DNA of 64,000 nucleotides from Armatimonadetes bacterium 55-13 (GCA_001898035.1 MKRX01000003.1:55261-119260); one strand, 5' to 3'. Counted from the stretch's first letter, positions 1 through 9,671 are shown. Program-made: numbers and translations. Notes: generated by a model not told the origin, from the letters alone.

Positions 1-42
1 AAGGAACTCCGAGCGATGATGCCATTCATTAAGGCTAAGTAG
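1..42 (+). CDS. 3' end of an upstream gene (partial)
   Basis: A frame open from base 1 ends at TAG 40-42 with the residues KELRAMMPFIKAK. Seven bases separate it from the next ATG on the same strand, which fits the tail of an operon partner. Thirteen residues are too few to identify. Confidence 0.35.
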   Translation, partial: KELRAMMPFIKAK

Positions 43-49
43 CCTTACG

Positions 50-847
50 ATGGCAGAGCCCCTCGTACACTTTCAGGACGCGACGGTCATCCGAAATGGC
101 CGGACCGCTCTCTCCGGCATCAATCTTAAAATCGATGCCGGAGAGTCGGTCGCGATCCTGGGCCCAAATGGGAGCGGCAAGTCCTCCATGGTCAAGGTCA
201 TGGCGGGCGACTTGCGAGTGTATGCGGGAAAGGGCGAAGTGACCATTCGGGGACTTCGCCGCTGGAATCTCTTTGAACTCCGATCGATATTAGGAATCGT
301 TTCCAACGATCTTCAAACAGATTGTAAGGGCTCGACCAAGGGCTTGGATTTGGTTCTCTCGGGCTACTTCGGCTCCTATGGATCCATTCCTCTTGAAAAA
401 GTCACGCAGGAAATGGTGGAGCATTCCAAGTCCTGCCTTGATATGGTCGAGGCAGGATATCTAGCGGATCGGAGTTTCGAAGAGATGTCCAGTGGCGAGA
501 TGCGAAGAGTGATGATTGCTCGAGCGCTTGTTCATGAGCCCCAAGCGCTTCTTCTGGACGAACCTACCACCAGTCTTGATATGCGAGCGTCGCATGAATT
601 CCTAGAAACCGTTAGTTCCCTTGCCAGACGAGGGACGGCCGTGATTCTAGTGACGCACTACTTGGAGGACATCGTCCCCGAGATTGGCAGGGTCGTGTTG
701 CTCAAAAACGGGAAAGTCTTCTGCGATGGTCGGCGAGACGAGGTGCTTTCAGAGAAGAATATATCGGAGCTTTTCGATATGCCCGTGAAATTGACAGGAA
801 GCAATCGAGTCCACGCCACGATCTCTATAGGCGAGGGTGAGGATTGA
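50..847 (+). CDS. ABC transporter ATP-binding protein, ModF-like
   Basis: A single ABC ATPase domain of 265 residues. Walker A is GPNGSGKS (about residues 38-45), the signature is SSGEMRR rather than the usual LSGGQ, and Walker B is LLLDEP, followed by the switch His in VTHYLED. The divergent signature and the lack of any adjacent permease suggest the stand-alone COG1119/ModF-like group, whose transport role is uncertain. The stop codon overlaps the TTG start of the following gene, so the two are translationally coupled. Substrate cannot be inferred; a missing permease partner may lie left of the window. Confidence 0.8.
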   Translation: MAEPLVHFQDATVIRNGRTALSGINLKIDAGESVAILGPNGSGKSSMVKVMAGDLRVYAGKGEVTIRGLRRWNLFELRSILGIVSNDLQTDCKGSTKGLDLVLSGYFGSYGSIPLEKVTQEMVEHSKSCLDMVEAGYLADRSFEEMSSGEMRRVMIARALVHEPQALLLDEPTTSLDMRASHEFLETVSSLARRGTAVILVTHYLEDIVPEIGRVVLLKNGKVFCDGRRDEVLSEKNISELFDMPVKLTGSNRVHATISIGEGED

Positions 848-1800
848 AAAGCCGCCCTTTGCTTCTGGCAAAACTCTCGATGGTCAACTTGGCCATGCTC
901 CTTACGGTGTTTCTTTGCGGCACATGGGTCGCTGAAAGAACCAGTCTGACCACGCTCATCGGCTACACGCCTCAAGCGCAGTGGCTACTCCCTTCTGCCC
1001 TCCTGATCCTCGTCTGTGGGTTTAAGAAGCAGAGGCGACTCCTCGCATTGAACATTCTGGGATTTCTGGTGCTTGGTTGGCTCCTTCTGGGCTTTACCGT
1101 TCCAACAGGAAGGGCCCGCGAAAACAGTCGGGCGTTTAGTCTGATGACTTACAACATTCACCATGGAGACGGGGGCTGGGATGAGATCCAAAACCTCATC
1201 AAGAAACGAAAACCAACGGTTTTCTGCCTTCAGGAAGCTAATGCAGTGGGCAGGTACGGTTGGCCGGTAACGGAGGTCTCTGGCTACCATTTGGTGCGAG
1301 CCGGGGGCCTGGTCATTGGCTCACGCTTGGCGATTCTGGACTCCAGAGTTGTCTCCCTTGCTCCTGGTACCGCCGACGCGTTGGAAGCGACCTTAGCCAA
1401 TGGAATCACAGTCGTCACCGTTCAACTCAAATCGTTTGCCGTGGAAAGGGTTGCCAAAAAGAACCTTGGCAGCGTCCCCGGTCACTTGAATAACATTGCG
1501 CTTATCCACTCTCGACAAGCGGCCCGATTGGTCGAGAGCTATCAGCACAATCCAAACGTCGTGATTTGCGGTGACTTCAATGGACCTCCTCGAGGCAGCG
1601 TCTATCGAAGTCTTACAAAGTCATTCAACGATCTCTTTGCTCAATCTGGCTGGGGGCCTGGGTACACCTATCCCAGTTCGCTTCCCCTTCTGCGCATCGA
1701 CTACGCATTCTCTTCGGGGTTGGCTCCCGTCAGCGCCGAAGTCATCGACTCGCAGCTCTCCGACCACCGACCGGTGATCTTTGAGCTCCAACCACGTTAA
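844..1800 (+). CDS. Membrane-anchored endonuclease/exonuclease/phosphatase family protein
   Basis: The first 90 residues hold about three hydrophobic segments. The rest is an EEP-fold hydrolase domain: MTYNIHH, then LQEAN (metal-binding Glu), CGDFN (catalytic Asp/Asn) and a terminal SDHRPV (Asp-His pair). The family contains DNases, phosphodiesterases and lipid phosphatases. The outward-facing membrane-tethered form is often of unknown substrate. The TTG start at 844 overlaps the stop of the ABC ATPase gene by two bases, and ilvD starts six bases after the stop, so the three genes form one transcription unit. Confidence 0.8.
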   Translation: MKSRPLLLAKLSMVNLAMLLTVFLCGTWVAERTSLTTLIGYTPQAQWLLPSALLILVCGFKKQRRLLALNILGFLVLGWLLLGFTVPTGRARENSRAFSLMTYNIHHGDGGWDEIQNLIKKRKPTVFCLQEANAVGRYGWPVTEVSGYHLVRAGGLVIGSRLAILDSRVVSLAPGTADALEATLANGITVVTVQLKSFAVERVAKKNLGSVPGHLNNIALIHSRQAARLVESYQHNPNVVICGDFNGPPRGSVYRSLTKSFNDLFAQSGWGPGYTYPSSLPLLRIDYAFSSGLAPVSAEVIDSQLSDHRPVIFELQPR

Positions 1801-1805
1801 TCATC

Positions 1806-3476
1806 ATGTTCGATCCAAAACACAAATCAAGAGTCATCTCGGAAGGGGCCGATAAAACCGCCAACCGAGCCATGCTGAGAGCCATGGGCCTGGGGGACCA
1901 GGACATGCTTCAGCCTTGGGTGGGCGTTGCCACGGTATGGAGTGAGGCAACCCCCTGCAACGTCAATCTCGATGTCCAGGGCCTGGCAGTGGCAGAAGAG
2001 ATTAAGAAGCACGGCGCGACCCCTCGACGCTTCAACACCATTTCCGTTAGCGACGGAATTGGTATGGGCCACGAAGGCATGAAGGCATCTCTGATCTCGC
2101 GCGAGGTTATTGCAGATTCGGTCGAGCTTATGATGCGCGCCCACTGCTACGACGGGCTGGTGGGAATTGCCGGTTGCGACAAGAGCCTTCCTGGAATGTT
2201 GATTGCCATGGCACGCTTGAATGTCCCGAGTGTCTTCCTTTATGGAGGCACGATCATGCCGGGCAAGTACAAAGGCAAGGACGTGACGATTCAGGACGCT
2301 TTCGAGGCGGCCGGCGCATACGCGGCGGGAACGATCACCGCCGAGGAATTGCACGACATCGAGTGCGCGGTTTGTCCGGGCGCAGGCGCCTGCGGTGGGC
2401 AGTACACGGCCAACACGATGGCCTGTGTGGCCGAGGCGCTTGGAATGGCAGTCTCGGGCTCCAGCGGTCCTCCTGCCGAATCTGAGGACCGAAATGGTTA
2501 CCTCAAGCAAGTTGGGGAGACAATCGTCAATGCGCTCAAGAGTGGCATCTTGCCGCGAGACATTCTGACCAAAGAAGCGTTTGAGAACGCGATCGCGGTT
2601 GGCGCAGCTACGGGAGGATCGACCAACGTCGCGCTCCATATTCCAGCGATTGCGAATGAACTTGGAATCGAAATCACCCTAGATGACGTCCAACGAATTT
2701 CTGAGCGGACGCCTACGCTGGCTGACCTTCGACCCGGCGGACGATTCGTTATGCTCGACCTCTACAATGTCGGTGGCGTTCCTACGGTTCTGAAAGCGAT
2801 GCTGGATGCCGGCTGCCTGCATGGCGACTGCATGACGGTCAATGGCAAGACTCTCGCCGAAAACTTAAAAGATGTGGTGATTCCGGCTGGTCAAGAGGTG
2901 GTTCGGACCAAAGACAACCCGGTCTCGCCAACCGGGGGCCTGGCAATCGTTCGAGGGAATCTGGCCACCGAGGGTGGCGTGATCAAAACGGCCGGCGTTA
3001 AGAAGCTGGCTCACACCGGTCCGGTACGCGTTTTTGATTGCGAAGACGACGCCATGGCTGCGGTTCAGCGACAAGAGATCAAGCGAGGCGACGTGGTGGC
3101 GATTCGTTACGAAGGCCCTAAGGGTGGCCCTGGCATGCGTGAGATGCTCGGCGTGACGGCGGCGATTGTAGGCCAGGGATTGGGCTACGATGTTGCGCTC
3201 CTGACCGATGGCCGCTTCTCTGGTGCAACTCGAGGTTTGATGGTCGGGCACGTTTGTCCAGAGGCGATGGATGGTGGCGCGATCGCTCTGCTTCAGGATG
3301 GCGACATTGTAACTGTGGACGCTGAGAAGGGCGTTCTGAGCGTCGATCTGAGCGAGGCTGAGTTGGAAGCTCGACGAGCGGCTTGGAAGCCGATTGAACC
3401 GCGGTACACGACCGGCGCGCTAGCGAAGTACGCAAGGTCGGTAGGTCCGGCCAGCAAGGGCGCGGTTACTCGATAA
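1806..3476 (+). CDS. ilvD: Dihydroxy-acid dehydratase
   Basis: Catalyses dehydration of 2,3-dihydroxy-isovalerate and -methylvalerate in valine/isoleucine synthesis; an Fe-S enzyme of the cytosol. The 556 residues match the usual family length. Visible markers are GCDKSLPGM near residue 122 and CPGAGACGG near 190 (cluster cysteines), GGPGMREM, and [10 protein letters not shown] near the C-terminus. No other branched-chain amino acid gene is nearby, so it stands apart from an ilv operon. Start ATG at 1806 has no clear Shine-Dalgarno site but follows the previous stop by six bases. Confidence 0.97.
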   Translation: MFDPKHKSRVISEGADKTANRAMLRAMGLGDQDMLQPWVGVATVWSEATPCNVNLDVQGLAVAEEIKKHGATPRRFNTISVSDGIGMGHEGMKASLISREVIADSVELMMRAHCYDGLVGIAGCDKSLPGMLIAMARLNVPSVFLYGGTIMPGKYKGKDVTIQDAFEAAGAYAAGTITAEELHDIECAVCPGAGACGGQYTANTMACVAEALGMAVSGSSGPPAESEDRNGYLKQVGETIVNALKSGILPRDILTKEAFENAIAVGAATGGSTNVALHIPAIANELGIEITLDDVQRISERTPTLADLRPGGRFVMLDLYNVGGVPTVLKAMLDAGCLHGDCMTVNGKTLAENLKDVVIPAGQEVVRTKDNPVSPTGGLAIVRGNLATEGGVIKTAGVKKLAHTGPVRVFDCEDDAMAAVQRQEIKRGDVVAIRYEGPKGGPGMREMLGVTAAIVGQGLGYDVALLTDGRFSGATRGLMVGHVCPEAMDGGAIALLQDGDIVTVDAEKGVLSVDLSEAELEARRAAWKPIEPRYTTGALAKYARSVGPASKGAVTR

Positions 3477-3481
3477 GGACC

Positions 3482-3513
3482 AGTCATCCACAAGCTACGG
3501 CACGTGGATGACT
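3482..3513. terminator. Hairpin between convergent ilvD and desaturase genes
   Basis: A perfect 10-bp inverted repeat, AGTCATCCAC (3482-3491) and GTGGATGACT (3504-3513), lies just past the ilvD stop and over the end of the convergent desaturase gene. There is no clear T tract, so a terminator role is inferred from position. Confidence 0.5.
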
Positions 3514-4301
3514 CTCACCTTGTCTTCGGCGAGGTATGGACGGAGCCTCTCGGCAAGTTTGGGCAGGTTGTGACTGGGCACCATCGGATAGAGATGGTGC
3601 TCCAAATGATAGGCGAGAGGTAGGAAGAGCTTTGGCAGAATACGTCCTCTGACCGTCCATGCATGGGTGATTTGGTCATCTTCGAAGTGCTTGTGCGGCA
3701 AGTGAACGGCAAACACCGGATAGAACCAACTGGCTATTCCCACCATGAGGACGTAGATCAGCACGGAATGGGTGAGTGGCCACACCAGCCACCCCAACAC
3801 CAAGGCCAGGAAGGGTAACAAGGCTTCCGCAATAAGCCATCGCCTTTGAATGGGCATTCGTGCCGCCTTGTTCCAAGACCATAACCACAACTTGGGCAAG
3901 AACGTCGGTCCGCCAAGCAAGACCTTCCAGATGGGCTCATGGGCAGCTCTTCCCTCTAAGTCTTCGTGGCCTGGAAACACCTTGTGGTGGAAGAGATGGG
4001 TCATGCGGTAGGCGTGACCGCTTTCGAGAATCGGCACCGCAAGAAAGAACAGGAGCCACTCCGTCATTCGACGACTCAGTCCCAGGCTTCCATGCAGGAC
4101 GTCGTGCGTAGAGGTACTGGTGGCTGAAAACACCAGGACCAGGCTCAATCCCGCCAGCCAATAGCTGTTTAGATGAAGAGTTATTAAGCAAATAAGACCC
4201 CAGAAGGTGGGCATCACCACCGGTTGCCATCGTTGCCAGACATTCGTCTCCAGCAGATCGGCTCCGAGTTGATCAATCTTCGGCAGGTTTGAATTGCTCA
4301 T
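3495..4301 (-). CDS. Membrane fatty acid desaturase / carotenoid hydroxylase-type di-iron enzyme
   Basis: An integral membrane protein of about 268 residues with the three His boxes of the fatty acid desaturase superfamily: HDVLH (about residue 66), HLFHH (about 102) and EHHLYP near the C-terminus. These bind the two irons. Hydrophobic segments flank the boxes. The superfamily includes acyl-lipid desaturases and carotenoid ketolases/hydroxylases; the sequence alone does not decide between them. I chose ATG 4301 (MSNSNLP) over the TTG 15 bases upstream because a GGGAG lies just before it and a TATTAT box overlaps the earlier site. Confidence 0.8.
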   Translation of the reverse strand: MSNSNLPKIDQLGADLLETNVWQRWQPVVMPTFWGLICLITLHLNSYWLAGLSLVLVFSATSTSTHDVLHGSLGLSRRMTEWLLFFLAVPILESGHAYRMTHLFHHKVFPGHEDLEGRAAHEPIWKVLLGGPTFLPKLWLWSWNKAARMPIQRRWLIAEALLPFLALVLGWLVWPLTHSVLIYVLMVGIASWFYPVFAVHLPHKHFEDDQITHAWTVRGRILPKLFLPLAYHLEHHLYPMVPSHNLPKLAERLRPYLAEDKVRVIHVP

Positions 4302-4373
4302 ACTCCCAAGTTTCAATAATAACTGAAATCATTGAAATACACAGAGACTTGGGCCTTTATTCGAGAAGATGTT

Positions 4374-4784
4374 TCAAAAGATAGTTGGATTGTCTAGAAA
4401 CGAACGCGTGGTCTGCACGCGCTCTAATTCGTCCCACCTGCGCTGGCTAACTCCTTCTTCATCCAGCCAATAGGTCTGTGCATCCGGATAAGCAAGGAGG
4501 ATCGGCGAATGGGTGGCGATGATGAACTGGCACCCGCTCTTGATAAGCCAGTGGATTTCCTTCATCGGACCAGAAGACGAGCCGGGATAGGGCCGCTTCG
4601 GGTTCATCCAAGATGAAGGGGCTTTTGTCGTGAAAGCGGTTTTGCACGAGGGCGAGGAGGGCCTCTCCGTGGGATACCTGGTGCAGGGATTTGCCGCCAT
4701 AGCTAGCGTAGATTCTCGAGCTTTCTTTGGCGTGTTCGTCGATTTACCGTTGCCCATCCGAAAGCTCGGTGGCAACGAAGAGCT
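4374..4784 (-). pseudogene. Relic of an AAA family ATPase (C-terminal part)
   Basis: Read in two frames, this stretch gives the end of an ABC-type AAA ATPase. One frame has SYGGKSLHQVSHGEALLALV and then the Walker B motif FILDEPEAALS. After a frameshift near 4570-4590 the other frame carries on with QFIIATHSPILLAYPDA, the usual family ending. Further upstream the first frame reads FVATELSDGQR and then a stop. The N-terminal half with Walker A is gone and the neighbour's coding end abuts it. It is a decayed 3' fragment of a gene normally about 240 residues long. Confidence 0.8.
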
Positions 4785-5570
4785 TTATTGGGGCGGCAAA
4801 CTGACGAGGCGGCGGAGTTCGTTCACTTCTTGGACGCCCAAAAGCCGACACTCCCCTGGGCGCATGCCCTTGAGGCGCAGCGGGCCGATCCGAATCCGCT
4901 TTAAACTTTTGACGGGAAAGCCCACTAACTCACACATCAGACGAATCTGCCTTTTTCGCCCTTCATGGATCGTAATTCGCAACCCTGTCGTGTTGCTTCG
5001 CTCTTCGGCGTGTATGACTTCTATCTTGGCGGGCGCGGTCCGGCGGCCCTCGATAAAGACGCCACGACGCAAATCGTTCAGCGCTTTGTCCGTTGGAATT
5101 CCTTCGACGATGGCCTGGTATTCCTTCTCGATGCCAAAACTTGGATGCGCCAGCCGGTGGGCGAGGTCTCCATCGTTGGTACAGAGGAGGAGCCCCTCGG
5201 TATCCATGTCAAGACGACCAACGGGTTTCAGTTGGACTCCATAGTCGGGAAGAAATCGAACGATGGTGGGGCGCTTCTGGGGATCGTAGAGGGTGGTGAC
5301 AACTCCGGTGGGTTTGTTCAGCAGGACGGTGTAGACCTTGGCTGGAGCGACCGGGATTCCATCAACTCGAACATCGTCGGTATCGGTGACCTTGACGCCC
5401 ATTTCAACGACGAACTCGCCGTTGACGGTAACTCTTCCCTCCACAATGAGTTGCTCAGCCGCCCGTCGGCTGCAGAGGCCGGCGTGGGCGATGTAGACAT
5501 GCAGACGCACCGCCTCATCTTTGGCAGGAGCGTTAGTCTTTCTTTCAGAAGTACGAGGAGCGCGAGGCAT
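4785..5570 (-). CDS. rluB: RluB-family rRNA pseudouridine synthase
   Basis: About 261 residues. An S4 RNA-binding domain (RLHVYIAHAGLCSRRAAEQ, then GRVTVNG) is followed by the RsuA/RluB/RluE/RluF catalytic domain with GRLDMDTEGLLL, which carries the catalytic Asp, and HEGRKRQIRLM. The family makes single pseudouridines in 23S or 16S rRNA; the RluB assignment is by overall likeness and could be RsuA or RluE. I set the start at ATG 5570 (MPRAPRTSE), which overlaps the end of dacA by 26 bases. The longer frame upstream is dacA shadow. Confidence 0.85.
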   Translation of the reverse strand: MPRAPRTSERKTNAPAKDEAVRLHVYIAHAGLCSRRAAEQLIVEGRVTVNGEFVVEMGVKVTDTDDVRVDGIPVAPAKVYTVLLNKPTGVVTTLYDPQKRPTIVRFLPDYGVQLKPVGRLDMDTEGLLLCTNDGDLAHRLAHPSFGIEKEYQAIVEGIPTDKALNDLRRGVFIEGRRTAPAKIEVIHAEERSNTTGLRITIHEGRKRQIRLMCELVGFPVKSLKRIRIGPLRLKGMRPGECRLLGVQEVNELRRLVSLPPQ

Positions 5571-6738
5571 AGAATCGGGAGCGCTTGTTTTTGACTCGAA
5601 GCACGATGACTCCGGCCAGAAGGGCACCCCCAAGGATACCGAAACCGGCCTTAGTGGTCGTAGTCCCTGATGAGGCTGCCACGTAGGCAACGTCTGCGCC
5701 GGCGAGAAGTGGTGACTTCACCTCCCATCCAGTGCCGTCCGTCAACGTCACGGTTCCAATCTCTTGCCCAGAGGTTATGGGAGCCGTAAGATTGGGGACG
5801 TAATCCGTCTTGATAGCGACTGGTGGCTCAGTGCCCTTCCTCGCGATATGAAAGACCTCGTTCTTGATCTTAGCGGGAATTTCTTTTAGCGAGCCGCTTG
5901 CGATAGGCGCTTTCGCAATCGTGTCACCCTTCTTGGCATACAGCGTGCGGTCGTAGTTCTTGAACGCCCAGTTGAGCATGTTTTGGTGATCGACCTGCCA
6001 GTCCTCGCTCTTGAGGACGACGGTGATCACTCGGTAGCCATTTCGAGTGGCCGAGCCGACGTAGCAACGTCCGGCAGGGATGGTCCAACCCGTCTTGATC
6101 CCGTCTGCGGTTGCATCCTTTGCCAACCACTTGTTGTGGTTCGTCAACAAAAGATCTTTGGAATCGCTGCTTCGCTCAATCGTCACCTTCTGCGTTTTCA
6201 CGACAGCCCGGAATTGGTCATATTTCATGGCTTGGCGGGCGATTGTCGCCAAGTCTCGAGCGGAAATGGTGTGCTTGGGGTCGTTGAGTCCGTTGGGATT
6301 ATTGAAATTGGTATGGGTGCAGCCGAGTTCTTTCGCCCGATCGTTCATCAGCTTGGCGAAGGCCTGAACAGAACCGCTAATGTGCTCGGCGACCGCCACG
6401 CATCCGTCGTTTGCACTCCGCAACATCAGCGCGTAAAGCATGTCCTTTACGGAGATCTTTTCACCTGGCTTGAGATGTAGGCTGGCCTCTTTGACCTCTT
6501 CGATGTTCTTGGGAGCAACAATGACGTCGGTAGGTAGGCAACGCTCGATCAGGAGCATGGCCGTCATGATTTTGGTGGTGCTAGCGGGGTACCGGGGAGT
6601 ATCGGCGTCTTTTTCCCAAAGCACCTTCCCACTATCCGCGTCGATGATGATCGCGCTTTTTGCGGACACATCGAATGCGGAGGCGCCGGCCGCAAGGGCG
6701 GTGGCGGCGAGGATCAGTAGATTCCGAATCGTCGTCAT
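5545..6738 (-). CDS. dacA: D-alanyl-D-alanine carboxypeptidase (PBP5/6 type, S11)
   Basis: Trims the terminal D-Ala from peptidoglycan stem peptides in the periplasm. A signal peptide (residues 1 to about 22) is followed by the penicillin-binding motifs STTK (Ser53, Lys56), SAN (108-110) and KTG in IKTGW. A C-terminal beta domain ends in a hydrophobic segment with a basic tail (RVKNKRSR), a transmembrane anchor rather than the amphipathic helix of E. coli PBP5. The total of 397 residues is usual. It heads a minus-strand unit with the pseudouridine synthase gene, whose start lies inside its 3' end. Confidence 0.93.
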   Translation of the reverse strand: MTTIRNLLILAATALAAGASAFDVSAKSAIIIDADSGKVLWEKDADTPRYPASTTKIMTAMLLIERCLPTDVIVAPKNIEEVKEASLHLKPGEKISVKDMLYALMLRSANDGCVAVAEHISGSVQAFAKLMNDRAKELGCTHTNFNNPNGLNDPKHTISARDLATIARQAMKYDQFRAVVKTQKVTIERSSDSKDLLLTNHNKWLAKDATADGIKTGWTIPAGRCYVGSATRNGYRVITVVLKSEDWQVDHQNMLNWAFKNYDRTLYAKKGDTIAKAPIASGSLKEIPAKIKNEVFHIARKGTEPPVAIKTDYVPNLTAPITSGQEIGTVTLTDGTGWEVKSPLLAGADVAYVAASSGTTTTKAGFGILGGALLAGVIVLRVKNKRSRFYASRSSYF

Positions 6739-6808
6739 TTCAACCGGTCTAAGGGATCATACCGCCGTTGTCGGAGATGCGCAACCCAAACCCCGGAATA
6801 AATACGGG

Positions 6809-7354
6809 CTAATCGTCGAATAGAGTCTTTGCCACTATATCGGCAGCGTCATCTCGCTCGGGATCGATCTCGGGGAGATCTTTCAAATCGTTGATCTTGA
6901 ATTGGTGAAGAAACTCCTGTGTCGTTCCGTACAAGACGGGACGCCCCGGAACGGGTTTCCGGCCAACCTCGGCGATGAGCTTTCGCTCGACAAGCGAGCG
7001 GACACTGTAGTCGCTTTGAACGCCTCTGACTTGTTCCAATTCGCTCAGCGTGATGGGCTGCTGGTACGCGACGATGGCCAGGACTTCCATCAAGCTCTTG
7101 GATAGCCGATGTCGCTGGGGTTTCAAGAATGCGGCGATGACGGCGGCAAATTCTGGTTTGGTGGCGAGTTGGTAGCCGCCAGCCAGTTTGGTCAGTCGCA
7201 AACTTCCCCGCTCTTCCAGGCGTGCTTCCAGAACTTCTAGCCCCTGCTCAACCTGACCTTCCGTCACCTGCATGGCCCCAGCTAACGATTTGATGGTAGC
7301 AGGCTGGTCGGCGACAAAGAGTAGCGCTTCCAGAGTGTCAACGATCTGAGACAT
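6809..7354 (-). CDS. scpB: Segregation and condensation protein B
   Basis: A winged-helix partner of the SMC-ScpA condensin complex, 181 residues. The N-terminus LEALLFVADQP and the motif VLAIVAYQQPIT, followed by EQVRGV and GRPVLYGTT, are diagnostic. It starts three bases after the scpA stop, so the pair is one operon. The tail is acidic (DPERDDAAD), as often seen. No smc gene is in the window. Confidence 0.94.
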   Translation of the reverse strand: MSQIVDTLEALLFVADQPATIKSLAGAMQVTEGQVEQGLEVLEARLEERGSLRLTKLAGGYQLATKPEFAAVIAAFLKPQRHRLSKSLMEVLAIVAYQQPITLSELEQVRGVQSDYSVRSLVERKLIAEVGRKPVPGRPVLYGTTQEFLHQFKINDLKDLPEIDPERDDAADIVAKTLFDD

Positions 7355-7357
7355 CGG

Positions 7358-8140
7358 TTACTCCGCCGTCGCCGGAACGGGAGTACTGTTTCGAGAGGCT
7401 CGGGCAAAGACGACATCTTCGCCTTCAACTCGCACCGCGGCCTGCCCCAACCGAATGAGTTCGAGAAGTGCCAAGAACCAGTAGACCGCTTCATAACGCG
7501 TAAACGGTTCTTCGATCATGTCCTCAAGATGCCGCCAATCCTCCGACAACGTTTGAAGAACGATTCGCATCTGCTCCGAGAGTGACTTTCTCGGCTTGCC
7601 GAGTGGCTTGATGGACTCGGGCTTAGCTCGGCGAAGCAGCTTTTCGAGCGCCTTCGCCAAGTCGCCGGGCGAAACATTGTCAAGGCTAACCGGCAGTTCG
7701 TACGGATCTGGCCCGGCTTCTACCGATCGGAAGAAAATCTGAGATCGCTCTTCGTGCCAGATTCTCAGCGACTCAATCGCCGTCTCGTATTCGTGAGCGG
7801 TGGGCGTGGGCAGTTCAAGCGGCTCGTCCAGTTCAGGTTCAGGATCGGGAACAGGCAAGAGCATCCAGGCCTTTCGCTCAATCAGATAGGCGAGAGCAGT
7901 TAAGGCGGCGGCGGCTTCGTCGAGGTCCGCTTCATCCAGGTTCACAAGGTAGAAGAAGTAAGCCTCGCAGATGGGAAAGAGCGGCACATCAAGCAGATGG
8001 ACCTTGTGGTCACGCACACACTGAAACAGCATCGCAAGCGAACCATCAAAGGTCGGTGTGGTGACGTGGATTGGCGGAGGCGCGATGACGCCCAGCGAGG
8101 AGATGCTATTGCGCTCAGCTAGCTGTTGGCGGGGAGCCAT
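7358..8140 (-). CDS. scpA: Segregation and condensation protein A
   Basis: The kleisin subunit of bacterial condensin; it bridges SMC heads and binds ScpB. Length is 260 residues. The N-terminal kleisin region contains FDGSLAMLFQCVRDHKVHLLDVP, then LTALAYLIERKAWMLLP; a Pro/Glu-rich linker (about 95-110) precedes the C-terminal winged helix with TRYEAVYWFLALLELIRLGQ. The downstream scpB gene is three bases away. Start ATG 8140 is the only good choice; the short extension before the core (MAPRQQLAERN) is modest. Confidence 0.93.
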   Translation of the reverse strand: MAPRQQLAERNSISSLGVIAPPPIHVTTPTFDGSLAMLFQCVRDHKVHLLDVPLFPICEAYFFYLVNLDEADLDEAAAALTALAYLIERKAWMLLPVPDPEPELDEPLELPTPTAHEYETAIESLRIWHEERSQIFFRSVEAGPDPYELPVSLDNVSPGDLAKALEKLLRRAKPESIKPLGKPRKSLSEQMRIVLQTLSEDWRHLEDMIEEPFTRYEAVYWFLALLELIRLGQAAVRVEGEDVVFARASRNSTPVPATAE

Positions 8141-8214
8141 GTTCTCGGTAAAGACGAATCCCGACCCTCGGGTGATTCAAAGATCTTGGTCAAGCGATCA
8201 AATCTGAAGAGATT

Positions 8215-8291
8215 TGGAGGTGCCGGGCGGATTCGAACCGCCGAATAACGGTTTTGCAGACCGTCCCCTTAGGCCACTTGGGCACGGCACC
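8215..8291 (-). tRNA. tRNA-Cys (GCA), copy 1
   Basis: The minus strand folds as a cloverleaf: acceptor GGTGCCG pairs with CGGCACC, T arm GGTTCGAATCC, anticodon loop CTGCAAA giving GCA. Discriminator T and an encoded CCA (8215-8217 in complement) are present; T at this position is normal for tRNA-Cys. Confidence 0.95.
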
Positions 8292-8353
8292 TCATTCGAA
8301 GCGTTATGGTACCCGAGGGCAGCCTGCGGTCCCAAGGAGTTTTTTGTTAGGAT

Positions 8354-8429
8354 TGGAGGCGCCGAGCGGAATCGAACCGCTGAATGAGGGTTTTGCAGAC
8401 CCTTCCCTTAGCCACTTGGGTACGGCGCC
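8354..8429 (-). tRNA. tRNA-Cys (GCA), copy 2
   Basis: Acceptor GGCGCCG pairs with CGGCGCC, T loop TTCGATT, anticodon loop CTGCAAA (GCA), discriminator T and encoded CCA. It resembles copy 1 but differs in the acceptor, D and T arms with mostly compensated changes, so both can fold. It lies 13 bases after the stop of the glycosyltransferase gene and may be co-transcribed with it. Confidence 0.94.
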
Positions 8430-8442
8430 CAAAGTGTGGTGT

Positions 8443-9540
8443 TTATTCGCGGCCTGCGGCTCGGGAATAAACGCCCTCAAATTGGCGGACCATTTCGCCA
8501 ACGGTGAACTTCTGTTCCACGATCTTGCGGCCATTGGCGCCCATTTGTTCACGAACGTCGTCATTGGCAAGCAGGTAGCTCACCGCTTCTGCAATTTCGT
8601 CAGGGCGAAGGTCAACGAGGATGCCGGTTTGTCCATGTCGAACAACCTCAGGGAGTCCGCCGACTCGCGTCGCAACTACGGCCTTACTCCGGGCCATGGC
8701 TTCCAGCGCGGCGATTCCAAATGTCTCGATGTGCGACGGCATCGTGCTCATGGTCATCGAATCAAGCAATCGGGGAACATCGTGGCGGATTCCAGTAAGG
8801 GTTACACGATCTTCGATGCCAGCGCTTCGAATGGCATCGTCGAACTCTTCTGCAAAGGGCTCTTCGACTTTGCCGACAAACATGATGTGGGCCTCTGGGT
8901 GGTCCTTGCGAACGAGCTTCATCGCCTCCACCATTTCAAGGTGTCCCTTTTCTTTGCAGACCCTGCCTACGAGACCGATGAGTCGTCGGGAATGGGGGAT
9001 CTTGAACTCATCCTTGACAGCAGCCGGATCAGAAAGCGCAAAGTCTACGAAGTCGGTCCCGTTGTAGACAGTATCGACATACCGGTCCGGAACACCTTTT
9101 CCGTGGAGCATGCCACGGACAAAGTTCGAAACGGCAACCAGACGATTGGTGCCTCGCGCCAGGCGCTTGTAAATCTGATCGTTGTTCGCGATATGGACGC
9201 TGGTAACGACCGGAGTCCTTGAGAGCAAGCTGGCCGCATGACCGATGTAGGCAGCACGGGTTAGGTGCGTGTGGATTACGTCGATCTTGTGCTTTCGCGA
9301 CTGATGGATCAGGTACAGCATGGTGCGATACCAGCCCGTACCCTTCATCATAGAGATCTTTGAAGGGATTTCCGAGTCTTCCAGAACGGTCGGAAGCCAA
9401 CCCTTTGAAGGGCAAACCACTTTTACGAAGTGCCCCTTCTCTTGAAGCTTGCGGGAGAGGTGGACCACATGCTTCTCCGCGCCAGACGTTGCAGAACTCG
9501 AAATTACCTGCAAAATCCTAAGCTGCGACGGAGTTACCAA
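8443..9540 (-). CDS. GT4-family glycosyltransferase (GT-B fold)
   Basis: A 365-residue retaining glycosyltransferase of the type that builds cell-surface polysaccharides. The N-terminal Rossmann domain begins RILQVISSSATSGAEKHV, with the Gly-rich acceptor loop. The C-terminal domain has GLVGRVCKEKGHLEMVEAM and the E-x7-E signature in HIETFGIAALEAMA. Acceptor and sugar donor cannot be read from sequence, and there is no polysaccharide cluster around it. The start is a TTG at 9540 preceded by GAGGT four bases upstream. Confidence 0.88.
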   Translation of the reverse strand: MVTPSQLRILQVISSSATSGAEKHVVHLSRKLQEKGHFVKVVCPSKGWLPTVLEDSEIPSKISMMKGTGWYRTMLYLIHQSRKHKIDVIHTHLTRAAYIGHAASLLSRTPVVTSVHIANNDQIYKRLARGTNRLVAVSNFVRGMLHGKGVPDRYVDTVYNGTDFVDFALSDPAAVKDEFKIPHSRRLIGLVGRVCKEKGHLEMVEAMKLVRKDHPEAHIMFVGKVEEPFAEEFDDAIRSAGIEDRVTLTGIRHDVPRLLDSMTMSTMPSHIETFGIAALEAMARSKAVVATRVGGLPEVVRHGQTGILVDLRPDEIAEAVSYLLANDDVREQMGANGRKIVEQKFTVGEMVRQFEGVYSRAAGRE

Positions 9541-9671
9541 TTCAACCTCACGCTTCCTGCGTTATTCAAAAGTCTACCAGACACCAACCATAACGGACGG
9601 TTCGCCCTAGGCTATTCGTTTCACCGCAAGACGATGTGCCCTCTATAACTCGTATAACATATCTATACAGA

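Noticed and set aside
1827..2639. Open frame of 270 codons on the minus strand
   Set aside because: Shadow of ilvD; no family features.
8254..9222. Plus-strand frame of 322 codons
   Set aside because: It crosses both tRNA-Cys genes and is antisense to the glycosyltransferase.
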